Positions 43,471 to 60,342 of a stretch of 64,000 bases of DNA are shown here, in pieces; within the stretch, counting starts at the first letter, position 1; every line of letters starts with the position of its first letter. The stretch spans positions 2,914,001-2,978,000 of the forward strand of contig CAVUMR010000002.1 of NCBI GenBank assembly GCA_963742715.1, read 5' to 3'. The DNA comes from CAVUMR01 sp963742715 (GTDB lineage Bacteria; Actinomycetota; Actinomycetes; Mycobacteriales; Micromonosporaceae). The notes under the pieces are model-generated. The model did no database searches. It had not been told where the DNA came from and saw only the letters and a program-made list of their open reading frames with translations. The position numbers and the translations under genes were made by a program.

Positions 43471-46400
43471 CGCCGGGCCGGCCGTACCCGCAGGATCAGC
43501 TCAGCCGTCTCGACCGGTCGGGTACGCGGGAACAGGTGCCCGCCGCCGTCCACCTCGGCCAGCTCGAGGTGCGGTACGAACGGCCGCCAGCCGTCCCACC
43601 GGCCGGCGTACCCGGCGGTCAGCGGATCGTCGGTCGACACGACCACGGTCGCCGGGCAGTCGAGCCGGTGCTCGCTCCACGGGTGCACCGCGTCGAGCAG
43701 GTACTGGTTGGCCGCGCGCGTGTCATGCCGGTACACCCGGCCGACGAACGCCTGGTCGGCGGGGCTGAGGTCCGCGGCGGCGAGGGTGTCCAGCCCGCCG
43801 TCGCCGACGAGATCCGCCACGAGCTCCGCGTCGGCGGCGGCCACCACGGCGGCGATCTCCCGGGTCAGCTCGGCGTCGGACTCCGGCAGTCGGGCGGCCA
43901 CGAACACGTGCCGCGCCTGGTCGCCGAGCAGCCGCGCGCACTCAAGCGCGACCGGGACCCCGGCGCAGTGGCCCCACAGCAGCACCGGCGCCGGTACCGC
44001 GCCGGCCACCTCGTCCGCGACCAGCTTGGCCAGCTCGTCCACCTCGAGCAGGGCTTCGGAGCGCCGGCCGAGGTCGTGGCCGGGCGGCTGGACCGCGTAC
44101 ACAGCCACGGTCGGGTCGCGGTCGGCCAGCTCCGCGGCCAGCGCCTGGAAGTTCATCGCGGTGCCGGCCGCGTACGGCGCGCACACCAGCGCCCACGCCG
44201 CGCCCTCGGCCGGTCCGGCGAGAAGCCGGAGCAGGCCGCCGTCGGCCTCCCGCTCACCGGTGCCGTCAGCCGCCGCGGCCAGGTCGGCGAGCACGGGGGT
44301 ACGCATCAGCGCGTCCAGCGACACCAGTCCGTCCAGCGCCGCGATCACCCGCAGCGCGGACAGTGAGCTGCCGCCCAGGTCGAAGAAGTGGTCGTCCCGG
44401 CCGATCGCGTCCTCCGGCCGGTCCAGCGCCTGCGCCCAGGCCGCCGCGATCCGCCGCTCGGTGTCGGTCGCCAGCCCGCCCGGGCTCGCCGTCGGCGCGG
44501 GTGCCGCGGTCTGCTGCGCCCGCGCGATCAGCGCCCGCTTGTCCACCTTGCCGTTCGCGGTCAGCGGCAGCTCGTCGATCGGGTACAGCCGGGCCGGCAC
44601 CGCGGTCGCCGGCAGCGCCTCGGCCAGGTGTTCCCGCAGCTCCTCGGCGGACAGCGCGGGCTCCGCGCCGGAGGACGAGTAGAAGCCGACGAGGCTCTTG
44701 CCGATGCCGGGCAGCGGAGTGACCACCACGCAGCCGGAGCGCACCCGCGGGTGCTCCAACAGCCGCGCCTCGACCTCGCCCAGCTCGATCCGAATGCCGT
44801 GGAGCTTAACCTGCTCGTCCCGGCGGCCATGGAACTCCAGCGTGCCGCTGGGCAGCCACCGGCCGAAGTCGCCGGTGCGGTACATCCGCTCCCCCGGCCG
44901 GAACGGGTCGTCCGCGAACGCCTCGGCGGTACGGACCGGATCGTTGATGTACCCGCGCCCGACGCACACGCCGGAGAACGCGATCTCGCCGACCGAGCCG
45001 AGCGGCAGCAGCGTGTCGCCGGGCCCCAGCACGTACACGGTCACGTTGTTCACGGGCGTACCGACCGGCACCAGCTCCTCCGCCGGCGGCTCCGACATCA
45101 CCTCGTGGGTGGTGTCGTCCGAGGCTTCGGTCGCGCCGTACGCGTTGACGAGCCTGAGCCCGGGGAACTGCGCGAAGAACCGGTTGACCAGCGGTTTGCT
45201 GATCGCCTCGCCGGTCACGCAGACGTAGCGCAGCCGGCCGAACCCGCGCGGCCGGCCGTCCGCGCGGCCCTGTTCCAGGTGCCGGAGCAGCACGTCCAGG
45301 TACGACGGGACCAGCTGCAGCACGGTCGCGCCGGAGGTGACGATCCGGTCGACGAACCGGCGTACGTCGAGGATGTCGTCCCGGTCCACGATCGCGGTAC
45401 GACCGCCCACGACCAGTGGCGCGATGAGCTGCCACAGCGAGATGTCGAACGACGGCTGAGCGTTGCACACCACCACGTCGTCCGGGCCGAGCCCGAAGTC
45501 GTGCACCTTCGCGGTCAGGTGGTTGACCATGCCGAGGTGCTCGCACATGGCGCCCTTGGGCTGCCCGGTGGAGCCGGAGGTGAAGTACAGGTACGCGAGC
45601 TGGTCGGCGCGTACCTCCACCTCGGGGTCGTGGTCAGGCCCGTCGCCGGCCAGGATCCGGTCGATCGACAGCGGCGTCGCCTCGGGTACGTCGGCCAGGC
45701 AGTCGGCACTGGCCGGGTCGGTCAGTACCAGCCGGCAGCCGCTCTGCGACAGCAGCGTGGAGATCCGCGCGGCCGGGTACGCCGGCTCGATCGGCAGGTA
45801 CGCCCCACCGGCGGCGAAGATGCCGATGATCGAGGCGAGCCAGTACGGGTTGCGCCCGGTGGCGACCGCGACCACGTCCTCGGCCGCGAGTCCCTCGGCG
45901 AGCAGCGCGTGCGCGATCCGGTTCGCGGTACGCCGGAGCCGGTCGTAGCTCCAGGTCTGTCCACTGTGGTCGATCGCGACCTGGTCCGGATGAGCGTGCG
46001 CGCGGGCCGCGAACAACTGGTGGAACCGCTGCGGCGGCAACTCCCGAACCGGCCCCGGCCGGCCGTGGATCAGGTGCTCGCGCTCCTGCGTCGAGAGCAG
46101 GTCGACCTCGGTGTACCGCGCGTCCGGATCGGCGGTCAGGGCGGTGAGCGCGCGTACCAGGTACCCGCCGATCCGGTCCACGTGCGCGGCGTCGAACGCG
46201 GTCGGGTCGTACCGCAGCGCCAGCGCGCCGGGTCGCACCTCCACGGTCAGCGGCGCGTCGAGGTCGCCGGTCGGGTCCATCGCCAGCACCGTGTCGAACA
46301 GTGCCCCGTCGACATTCGGCCCGTCGACACTCGGCCCGTCGGCCTGTGGTCCGCGGTCGGCGAACGGATGGTGCGCGTGCGGGGTGATCCGGGCGCCGGT

Positions 46401-46830
46401 GGCGCACGCCGCCGCGATCAGGTCCCGCCACGACCCGCCGGCCAACCGCAGCCGCACCGGCACCGGTCCGGCCACCTCGGCGACCCGCACCCCGGTGGTC
46501 ACGTCCGGCTCGCCGGTCAGCAGCGCGAGCACCCGCAGGTGCGCGGCGAGCAGTACGTGCCGCACCGCCACCCCGAGCGACGCCGCCAGCGCGTCCACCG
46601 AAGCGCGGTCGAACCGCACCTCGCGGACGTACCCGCCGGGCGGCTCGGTCACCGGCGGCTCGGTCACCGGCGGCTCGGTCGCCGGCAGCTCAGTCGCCGG
46701 CGGCTCGGTTGCCCCGCCGGGGAGCCGGGCCGGCCAGCGCGGCAGCCGGGTCACGTTGTGCCCGGCCAGGAACTCCCGCCAGAACGCCGCCGAGTCGGCA
46801 CCCGATCCGCCACACGCCGCGCCGTTGTGT

Positions 46831-46838
<8 letters not shown>
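43467..46838 (-). CDS. NRPS: half-condensation, adenylation, carrier, thioesterase (half-C-A-T-TE)
   Basis: 1123 aa, intact frame. Residues about 15-270 match only the C-terminal lobe of a condensation domain; HHxxxDG is missing. The A domain follows (YFTSGSTGQPKGAM, AYGATEASDD, YRTGDFGRW, NGKVDKRAL). My by-eye 10-residue code is D-I-W-Q-C-T-A-D-D-K, close to codes remembered for diaminobutyrate. The carrier Ser is in FFDLGGSSLSAL. The TE ends the protein with a Cys nucleophile (LWGHCAGVP) and His in DGGGHLF. A TEPPV/TELPA repeat lies near residue 45. Its GTG overlaps the upstream gene by 8 bp. Confidence 0.88.
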
Positions 46839-52843
<6,005 letters not shown>

Positions 52844-52847
<4 letters not shown>

Positions 52848-54581
52848 GCCAGTCTCCCGTCGTCGTCCAGTAGGCGCCGAGCCTCGTCCTCGGTGAGCTC
52901 GTCGATCTCGGCGGTGAGCAGCCGCTCCAGCTCGGCCGCTACGCCGGCCACCGTCGTGTCGGCGAAGAACGCCTGGATCGGCAGGTCGATCTCGGCCACC
53001 ACGGCGAGCCGGCCGATCACCCGCAGCGCGAGCAGCGAATGACCGCCCAGGTCGAAGAAGTCGTCCAGCGCGCCGACCCGCTCGACCCCGAGCACCTCGG
53101 CCCACACCTCGGCGACCAGTTCTTCCGCGGTGGTACGCGGCGCGACGTAGATCCTGGCGTCGCCGGCGGGCGACCCGCTGTCCGGGCCGGCCGGCGGCGC
53201 GCTGTCCGGGCCGGCCGGCGACCCGCGGTCCGGGCCGGTAGGCGTCCGTTTCGACAGCAGGCCGGCCGGGACCGGCAGCGCGGACACCCGGGTCCCGGGC
53301 GCCGCCGCGGCCACCGTGATGAGCTCGACGTACCCGTCGGCCAACGCCCGCGCGGTGTCCGCGTCGAACAGCGCGGTGTTGTACTCCAGCCGGCCGAAGT
53401 TGGTGGCGACCTCCAGCATCAGGTCGTCCTCGGCCGTGTTCGAGGTACCGCCGAAGCCGGTGGTGGGCAGGTAGTTGAAGCCGAGCTGGTACAGCGGGGA
53501 CGGCCGGATCGCGCCGGTCGGCGAGCTCCTCCACCAGCTTCTGGAACGGCATCTCCTGGTGGTCCCAGGCTTCCAGCGCAACCGTACGGATCCGTTCGAC
53601 CAGCTCGGTGAAGGTCGGGTCACCGGACACGTCCAGCCGCAGCACGATCATGTTGACGAACATGCCGATCAGCGGCTGCAGCTCCGGCCGGTCCCGGCCG
53701 GCCACCGGTACCCCGACCGGGAGGTCGTGCTCGCCGGAGAGCCGGTGCAGCAGCGCGGCGTACCCGGCGAGCAGCACCATGAAGGGCGTCGCCGCGGTCT
53801 GCCGGGTCAGGCCGGCCAGCCGCGCGACCACCTCGTCCGGGAACGTGAACACCACGTCCGCCCCGCCGAAGGTGCGCTCCGCCGGCCGCGGCCGGTCGGT
53901 CGGTACCGCGTGCACCGCGGGCAGGCCGGCGAGCCGGGTACGCCAGTAGGTCAGCAGGTCGTCGAGCGGCCCGCCGCTGAGCCGGTCCCGTTGCCAGACC
54001 GCGAAGTCGGCGTACTGGGTGGCCAGCTCCGGCAACCGGGCCGGACGGCCGTGCGCCAGCGCGGCACAGGTCTCGTTCAACTCCGCGCGGATGTTCAGTC
54101 CGGAAGCCGCGTCGACGACCGCGTGGTGCGCCGCGAACAGCAGCCACCACATCGCCTCGCCGCGTTTGATCAGGCACGCCCGCCACAGCGGCGCGCGGTC
54201 GAGCGGGATCTCGTCGTACGCGAGCCGCTCGATGATCCCGGCGATGCGGTGCTCCTGTACGTCCTCCGGCTCGTCGCTCATGTCGAGCTGTTCGAGCGTC
54301 CACTCGACCCGGGGGTACACGGCCTGCATCAGGGCCCCGTCCTCGACCCGGAACGAGGTGCGCAGCGTCTCGTGCCGGTCGACGATCTGGGCGATCGCGG
54401 CGGTGATGGTCTCGGCCGGCACGGCGTACGGCAGCCGGAAGTGGTCGACGATGTGGTACACGGGTACGTCCTGGGCGACCTGGCTGGCGAACCACACCCG
54501 CTCCTGGGCGTACGAGGCCGGCACCACCCACGGCTGCGCGGTCCCGTCCGCGGGGACGGTCACGGACACCGCCTCACTCAT
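52844..54581 (-). CDS. NRPS C-T didomain without adenylation domain (one apparent frameshift)
   Basis: Reconstructed product 578 aa. The condensation domain begins at PASYAQERVWF. Its active-site motif reads HHAVVDA, with Ala where Gly is usual. After a Pro/Gly-rich GPDxGSPAG repeat comes a carrier domain with its Ser in FFDLGGHSLLAL, near the C-terminus. One extra base near 53510 breaks the frame between LADRR and SPLYQLGFNYLP. There is no A domain, so the carrier must be loaded in trans, perhaps by a neighbour's A domain or the ATP-grasp enzyme. ATG 54581 is preferred (MSEAVSVTV); it is the first gene of the operon. Confidence 0.8.
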
Positions 54582-55175
54582 GCGTGCTCGCCGATGCGCT
54601 CTGCCCGCCCGCGTGAACAGCGGGGTACCGCATCTCGGCCATCGCTCCTCCGTACTGTCAGGCGTGACCACACCCGCGGTGTGATCGGTGGCGGCAGCGG
54701 ACTGGTGGCGACTGGTCGGATCCGCTCACCTCCTGCCGCCGGATGGTGGCCTGCGCGGACCTTATTCACAGGGCGAAAGGGACGATCTCGGCGATGTTGC
54801 GCTCGGCGTACATTCCAGCCCGATGCGTGACCACACCTATCGACAATCAGTAATGAGAAACAACAGCCTGTCATACCCCCGCACTAACACGCTGTGTGCT
54901 GTTCGACCGGTAGAAATCTATAGCGGCCAATGCGTTGAGTCGAGTCGGCAAAGTGCGGATACATCGGGCAAAACCGGCGGTCAATGCGTACTCCGGGGCG
55001 ATGGACCGGATTAAGGTCGCCGACCGTACGAGCTCACGGCCGGCCGTTGCGCGCCGGCCACCCTTAGGTGCGGGGTCGGTACGAAATCAGGTTTCTCCCC
55101 GGATGCCCGACCCGGCCGCGATGCCTACCGTGAATGGTGCCGGCGCCGACGGAGCGTCGACGGAGGAGTGACGAG
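54582..55175. other. Promoter region of the NRPS operon
   Basis: About 590 bp without a gene. The part 54830-54930 is notably AT-rich and should contain the minus-strand promoter. TTGTTT followed 16 bp later by GATAGG (on the minus strand) is the best pair I can find, but it is weak. A small GGCCGGC/GCCGGCC hairpin lies at 55038-55059. No regulator gene sits here. Confidence 0.45.
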
Positions 55176-55373
55176 ATGGCTACCTTGAGCCGCCCGCAGG
55201 AAGGCCGCTGGATCGCCGGAGTGTGCGCCGGACTCGGCCGCCGGTTCGGCCTGTCGGCCGGCATGGTGCGGCTGCTGTTCGTCCTGTCCTGCCTGCTGCC
55301 CGGCCCCCAGTTCGTGGTCTACCTCGCGCTGTGGATCATGGTGCCGAACGAGAACCGGGCCTATCACGGCTGA
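55176..55373 (+). CDS. PspC-domain membrane protein
   Basis: 65 aa. The whole chain is one PspC domain: RPQEGRWIAGVCAGLGRRFG, then MVRLLFVLSCLLPGPQFVVYLALWIMVP, with one or two membrane passes. PspC-type proteins sense or respond to envelope stress. In actinobacteria small solo copies are common and of unknown role. GGAGGAG lies 7 nt upstream of the ATG. Its end overlaps the convergent MmcQ-like gene by 10 bp. Confidence 0.9.
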   Translation: MATLSRPQEGRWIAGVCAGLGRRFGLSAGMVRLLFVLSCLLPGPQFVVYLALWIMVPNENRAYHG

Positions 55374-55756
55374 CCGGCCCGCTCGCGGGCGGCGAGCTCC
55401 TCGTCGAGCCGCGCCAACAGCCGCTTGGGCGCGATCGCGCGGTAGGCGTCGACGACGACCTCGGCCACCTCCGCCCAGTCGACCGGCACGTCCAGGCGTA
55501 CGCCCAGCCAGCCCCGGTGCCCGACGTACGGCGGCACGAAGTAGCGGTCGGGAGCGCTCGACACCAGCGCCTCCTGGGCGCCGGCCGGCGCCGCGCACCA
55601 GAAGCCGAGCCGGTCGTCGTGATGGTGGTCGGTGTACATCACGAAGGTCTTCTTGTCCCGGACGAACCAGGTCGGCTCGCCGTGGCTCAGCCGCTCGGTC
55701 ACCTCCGGCAGGGACAGGCACAGTCGTCGCAGCCGCTCCTGCGGGTCGTCGGTCAT
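55364..55756 (-). CDS. MmcQ/YjbR-family protein
   Basis: 130 aa. The family pattern LPEVTERLSHGEPTWFVRDK near the N-terminus, the aromatic middle (YFVPPYVGHRGWLGVRL) and the helical end (WAEVAEVVVDAYRAIAPKRL) fit PF04237, a double-wing DNA-binding-like fold of unknown function. The ATG giving MTDDPQERL is used; upstream in-frame codons show no similarity. Confidence 0.9.
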   Translation of the reverse strand: MTDDPQERLRRLCLSLPEVTERLSHGEPTWFVRDKKTFVMYTDHHHDDRLGFWCAAPAGAQEALVSSAPDRYFVPPYVGHRGWLGVRLDVPVDWAEVAEVVVDAYRAIAPKRLLARLDEELAARERAGQP

Positions 55757-56258
55757 CCCATGATTGTGCGCTTCGCCCCCGCGCGACCAACCTGAGTACA
55801 CACCGGAAACGGGCTGTACCTCTGAGCGACGAAATTCCGAAAGCCTCGCGACTTTCCCGGGCGGGTTGACCGGAATCGTGCGGGAAATCCAGTTCGGAAT
55901 GCAGTGAAGACCCATTCACGCGCGTATCAGTTTCACGTCCGCGTACTTACTTTTCCCGAGCATCTCCCGTTCATCCCCAGCCGATCGGCGCCCCCGCTAT
56001 ACCGCGCTCATCGCGTGCCGATCGGGGCGCCACGGAGCCGCGCACAGCGTGAGCGGTCGGCGTGCCGCTGTCGGCCGGGCGACGAGTTTACGCCGCCCGG
56101 CTCGGCCCGTTCGATCGTCATCGGCACCGGCCCGACCCCGGCCCGCCGGGGTCGGGGCAGGGCGATCGTGTCGGCCTCGCAGCGGCGCGCGCCATCGTTG
56201 CCCATGTCACCCGGATGGGCGGTAGAGGATTCGAACATATGTTCGATAGCCTGCGTTC
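55757..56258. other. Intergenic region ending in the SOS promoter
   Basis: About 500 bp with no gene. It holds the minus-strand promoter of the MmcQ-like gene in its AT-richer first part (55800-55950), and the LexA-type box at 56231-56246 just before the 71-aa gene. TTGCCC at 56198 is a possible -35 element for that gene. Confidence 0.5.
56231..56246. promoter_or_regulatory. LexA/SOS box TCGAAC-ATAT-GTTCGA
   Basis: A perfect 16-bp palindrome that matches the actinobacterial LexA consensus TCGAAC-N4-GTTCGA at all 12 fixed positions. It ends 12 bp before the ATG of the 71-aa gene, a position that would block transcription when LexA is bound. Confidence 0.85.
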
Positions 56259-56474
56259 ATGCAGGTAGTCGAGAGTTGGTGGAACGGCGCGTGGGGATCG
56301 ATGGCGCGGGAGCGGGTGCGGCTCCGGGAGGACAAGGGCCGGTGGTCGGTCGAGCACGTCGGCCCCGGCGATCGGTACGAATACATTCCGTGCAACGACG
56401 AGCGGCAGGCGCGCGTCGAGCTGCAGCGGCTCACCGCGTTCGGGCGGGGGTGGCGTGAGGTCGGTGCCGTCTGA
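56259..56474 (+). CDS. 71-aa protein under a LexA box
   Basis: 71 aa, acidic/basic mixed, soluble, with no membrane helix. It begins MQVVESWWNGAWGSMAR, continues with a short beta-rich part (GRWSVEHVGPGDRYEYIP) and ends with an Arg-rich helix (ERQARVELQRLTAFG). I recognise no family. The perfect SOS box 12 bp upstream says it is induced by DNA damage. It is not like SulA, ChiZ or DivS, which have membrane segments or LysM. It might modulate a repair or replication enzyme (inference). GC-rich third positions support coding. Confidence 0.75.
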   Translation: MQVVESWWNGAWGSMARERVRLREDKGRWSVEHVGPGDRYEYIPCNDERQARVELQRLTAFGRGWREVGAV

Positions 56475-56709
56475 CCGGCGCTCCTCGTCACCGCCCGGCC
56501 AGGTCCTCGAAGAGAGCGGCCGGGTAGGGCGGCCGGCTGCGGTGTGACGGTCCCGCCGACCAGGGGCGACGAATCCGCCTGATCGGTTCAGGTCAGGACG
56601 CAGTGGAGCCGCATACCCGATAGACGTCGCTGGCCATCGGGCGTACCAAAGGCAGCATGCGCAGCAGCCCTTTCGCAGCTCGTACGCCGGCCCTGACGGT
56701 CGGCGGCAG

Positions 56710-59700
56710 GTGCCGCGGGTGATCATGGGCGGCGAAACCGGCCCGGGCGCTGCCGCGCCGGTGCTCATCCGGCTGGTGGGCACGTTGGCGGTCGTGCTGG
56801 ACGGTCGCGAGGTACCCGCGGTCGAGATCGGCAGCCGCAAGGCGCGCACGCTGCTGGCGCTGCTGGCGGTCGAGCCGGGGCGCCGGGTACCGACCGATCG
56901 GATCATCGAGGTGCTGTGGCGGGGCACGCCGCCGCGGCATCCGGCCGAGAACGTCGCGACGCTGGTCAGCAGGTTGCGCGGGGCGCTCGGCGCGGGGGTA
57001 CTCAGTGGCGGGCGGGACGGCTACCGGCTCGGTGCCGAGACCGCGGTACGGACCGATCTCTCGGTCACCGCCGCGCTGGTACGCGAGGCGGAGGCAGAAC
57101 TCGCCGTGGGCCGGCCGGCGCTCGCCTCGGTGGCCGCGGCACGGGCGGCGCGCCTGCTCACCGCCGATGGCGTACTGGACGAGGACGCGTACGCGGACTG
57201 GGCCGATCCGGCTCGACGGCAGCTCACCGAGCTGGCCCGCCGTACCCGGCACGCCACCGCCGCCGCCGCGGTGGACACCGGTGATCCGGCCGCCGCTCGA
57301 CTCGCCGCGGAGGCGGCCGTGACCGCCGACCCGTTCGACGAGTCGGCGTACCGGCTGTTGATGCGCGCGCACCGGTTGGCCGGCGAACCGGCCCGGGCAC
57401 TCCAGGCGTACGAGCGGCTGCGCGCGGCACTGGCCGAGGAGCTGGGCGCCGATCCCGCGCCCGCCACCCGGGAGCTGCACCTGTCGATCCTGCAGGACTC
57501 GGTACCCCGGACCGGGCCGGCCGGGCAGACGGCGCAGGCCGGATCAGCAGCGCAGGCCGGATCAGCAGCGCAGGCCGGATCAGCAGCGCAGGCCGGGCCA
57601 GCGGCGCAGACCGGGCCGGCAGCGCGGGCCGAACCAGCGGCGCGGACCGGGCCAGTAGCGCGGGCCGAGCCAGCGGCCGGCCGGGACGGCGGTTTCGTCG
57701 GCCGGGACGCGGAGCTGGCCTGGTTCTCCGACGCCTGGTCGGAGGCGGTCGCGGGCCGGCCGGCGACCGTGCTCATCACCGGCGAAGCCGGGATCGGCAA
57801 GACCCGGTTGGCCACCGAGGTGGCCCGGCTCGCCGCGGCGACCGGCGCGATGGTGCTGCACGCCCGGTGCTACGAGACCGAGCGGTCGCTGTTCCTGCAA
57901 CCGCTGGTCGAGGCGATCACCCCGGTGGTGACCGGCCTGCCGCCGGACGCGTTGCGGGAAGCCGCCGGCGACCGGGCCGACGCGCTGGCCGCGCTGGTCC
58001 CGGAGTTCGGCACGGTGCTCGCGGCCGCCGCCCGCGACCACGGCAGCCCGGACATGGAGCGGCGCCGGGCGTACGACGCGGTGACCACGTTCCTGCGCCG
58101 GTTGTCCGGCACCCGACCGGTACTGCTGGTGCTCGACGACCTGCACAACGCCGGCGTCGCCACCCTCGAACTGCTGCACTACCTCACCCGGCAGGCCGCG
58201 AACAGCCGGCTGCTGGCGGTCGCGACGCTCCGGGCGGACGAGGGCGCGGACGCGCTGAGCCGGCTGGGCCCGTCGCATCCGGCCCGCACCGGCGAGCCGC
58301 CCACCAGCGACCCGTCGACCCCGTCCCACACGTACGTGGTCGAGCTGGGTCCGCTCGGCGCCGCCGCGATCGGCCGGCTGGCCGAACGGTCCGGGCTGGC
58401 CGAGCGCGCCGGACAGGGCGAGCACGCGGAGCTGGTCGAGCAGATCGAGCGGCGTACCCGTGGACACACCCTGTTCGTGGTGGAGACGCTGCACGGGCTC
58501 GTCACCGGGGAGGCCGGCGTACCGGAGACGCTCCAGGCCGCGGTGCTGGCCCGGGTACGACGGGCCGGGCCGGACGCGGACGAACTGCTGCGCGCCGCGG
58601 CCGTACTCGGACCCTCGTTCGATCCGCCCACCATCGGCGGGTTGCTCGACCTGTCCGCGTCGGACACCGCCCGTCGTCTCGCGCGGCTGCTGCCGTCCCG
58701 GCTGGTGGTCGTGGCCGGCCGGTCGTACGAGTTCGCCAACGATCTGATCCAGCAGGTGCTGTACGAGACGACCCCGGCACCGACCCGGCTGGTGTACCAC
58801 CGGCGCGCGGCCGACCTGCTGATCGACAACCCGGAGGCGATGGCGGCACACGCGGCTGCCGCGGAGGACTGGACCCGGGCGGCCCGGGGTTGGCTGCTGG
58901 CCGGTGAACGGGCTCAGCGCCGGTACGCCGCCGGGGACGCCGAACGGCTGCTCGACCAGGCGCTCGCCGCGGCCGCCAGCGCGGGTGACGCGGAGGTCGA
59001 GGGCCGGGCCCGGCTGGCCCGCGGCCGGGTGCGGGAGACGCTCGCCAACTACCAGCAGGCGCTCGCCGACCACGCCGCCGCGATGACGCTGGCCCGTACC
59101 ACCGGCGACCGGCGGCTGGAGATGCTCGCGCTGCGCGAGTACGCCGGTACCGCCTGGGCCGGGCGCGGGCACCCGATGACCGACTGCCTGCCGTACCTGA
59201 CCGACAGCCTGCGGCTGGCCGAGACGCTCGGGGACCGCGCGGTCGAGGCCGACGTGCTCGCCTGGCTGGCCGTAGTCAGCTGCAACCAGCTCCGGTTCGA
59301 TCTCGGCGTGGCGTACGCCCAGCAGGCGGTCACCGCGGCCCGGGCGTCCGGCGATCCGGCCGCCCTCGCGGCCGCGCTGGACGGGCTGAAGACCGGGTAC
59401 GCGTACCTCGGGGAGATCGCCGAACTGACCCCGCTGCTCACCGACCTGGAGCCGTCGCTGCGCCAGCTCGGCGACCTGTGGCGGCTGCAGTGGTGCGTGT
59501 TCGAGTCGGCGTTCTCCGCGGTCGCGGTCGCCGACTGGTCGACCGCCGAGGCCCGGATCACCGACGCGCTCGCGGTCAACCGGCGCAGCGGGTACACCAA
59601 CTTCGACTCCTGGCTGGTCGCCCACCTCGGCTGGCTGGCCCGGCTGCGCGGCCGGTACGACGAGGCGCTCCGGTACGGCCGGCAGGCGCTGGAGGTGCGG

Positions 59701-60342
59701 ACCACGCACGCCTGGTGGCGGGCCAACACGGCCGCGCTGCAGGCCACCACGCTGCTGGAGGTGGGCGCCCGGGCGGAGGCGGCCGAGCTGCTCGAACCGG
59801 TACTGGCCAGCGATGACCAGCACTATCCGGAGGCGTACCGGCTCAGCTGTGTCGCGCCGCTGGCCGAGGCGACCGGCTCATTGGAGGTACTGACCGAGGC
59901 GGACCGGCTGATCCGGGCGATCACGGTACCGGCCGGCTCGGCGTGGATCTACGGCACGGACAGCTACCTGTCGGTGTGCCGGGCCTGGCTGGACCGGGGC
60001 GAGCCGGCGCGCGCCGAGGAGATCGTCACGCCACTGCTCGCCGCGGCGGAACGCACCGGCTGGGTCACCTCGATCGTGCGCGCGTCCGTGGTCGCCGGCG
60101 AGTGCGCGGTACAGCTCGGCGAGACCGACCGGGGCCGTCGGCTGGCCGCCCGCGCCACCGAGCTGTCCACCCGGTACGGGGCGGCCTGCCCACCGCCGTC
60201 AGGAACACCGCCGCGCTCGGGAACACCGCCGCGCTCAGGAACACCGCCGCCCCGCTCCGCCGAGCCGGGAGGGCACGGTCAGAACAGCTCGGACAGCAGG
60301 GCCGCCGCCCGGTCCGCGCCGTCGGTCTCCACCGGGCGGTAG
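56710..60342 (+). CDS. BTAD/SARP-type regulator with ATPase and TPR domains
   Basis: 1210 aa. The N-terminal winged helix (EIGSRKARTLLALLAVEPG) and bacterial activation domain (BTAD) span residues 20-255. A repeat linker (AQAGSA units) covers 265-325. An AAA/STAND ATPase follows, with Walker A GEAGIGKT near residue 358 and Walker B VLLVLDDLH near 470. TPR-like helices run from about 730 to 1150. There is no C-terminal LuxR HTH. AfsR/SARP-like regulators activate antibiotic operons, so the NRPS operon or the genes just downstream are likely targets (inference). The last ~60 bp overlap the convergent glycosyltransferase gene. Confidence 0.88.
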   Translation: MPRVIMGGETGPGAAAPVLIRLVGTLAVVLDGREVPAVEIGSRKARTLLALLAVEPGRRVPTDRIIEVLWRGTPPRHPAENVATLVSRLRGALGAGVLSGGRDGYRLGAETAVRTDLSVTAALVREAEAELAVGRPALASVAAARAARLLTADGVLDEDAYADWADPARRQLTELARRTRHATAAAAVDTGDPAAARLAAEAAVTADPFDESAYRLLMRAHRLAGEPARALQAYERLRAALAEELGADPAPATRELHLSILQDSVPRTGPAGQTAQAGSAAQAGSAAQAGSAAQAGPAAQTGPAARAEPAARTGPVARAEPAAGRDGGFVGRDAELAWFSDAWSEAVAGRPATVLITGEAGIGKTRLATEVARLAAATGAMVLHARCYETERSLFLQPLVEAITPVVTGLPPDALREAAGDRADALAALVPEFGTVLAAAARDHGSPDMERRRAYDAVTTFLRRLSGTRPVLLVLDDLHNAGVATLELLHYLTRQAANSRLLAVATLRADEGADALSRLGPSHPARTGEPPTSDPSTPSHTYVVELGPLGAAAIGRLAERSGLAERAGQGEHAELVEQIERRTRGHTLFVVETLHGLVTGEAGVPETLQAAVLARVRRAGPDADELLRAAAVLGPSFDPPTIGGLLDLSASDTARRLARLLPSRLVVVAGRSYEFANDLIQQVLYETTPAPTRLVYHRRAADLLIDNPEAMAAHAAAAEDWTRAARGWLLAGERAQRRYAAGDAERLLDQALAAAASAGDAEVEGRARLARGRVRETLANYQQALADHAAAMTLARTTGDRRLEMLALREYAGTAWAGRGHPMTDCLPYLTDSLRLAETLGDRAVEADVLAWLAVVSCNQLRFDLGVAYAQQAVTAARASGDPAALAAALDGLKTGYAYLGEIAELTPLLTDLEPSLRQLGDLWRLQWCVFESAFSAVAVADWSTAEARITDALAVNRRSGYTNFDSWLVAHLGWLARLRGRYDEALRYGRQALEVRTTHAWWRANTAALQATTLLEVGARAEAAELLEPVLASDDQHYPEAYRLSCVAPLAEATGSLEVLTEADRLIRAITVPAGSAWIYGTDSYLSVCRAWLDRGEPARAEEIVTPLLAAAERTGWVTSIVRASVVAGECAVQLGETDRGRRLAARATELSTRYGAACPPPSGTPPRSGTPPRSGTPPPRSAEPGGHGQNSSDSRAAARSAPSVSTGR
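57535..57670. repeat. 18-bp tandem repeats encoding an AQAGSA linker
   Basis: Seven to eight units related to GCGCAGGCCGGATCAGCA, progressively diverging toward the 3' side (AQAGPA, AQTGPA, ARAEPA). They are in frame with the regulator gene and form a flexible linker between the BTAD and ATPase domains. A second 18-bp Pro/Gly/Thr repeat lies near the gene's stop (60190-60250). Confidence 0.85.

Noticed and set aside
57580..59823. 747-codon minus-strand frame opposite the BTAD regulator
   Set aside because: Arg/Gly/Gln-rich shadow; the plus strand has Walker motifs and continuous domains.
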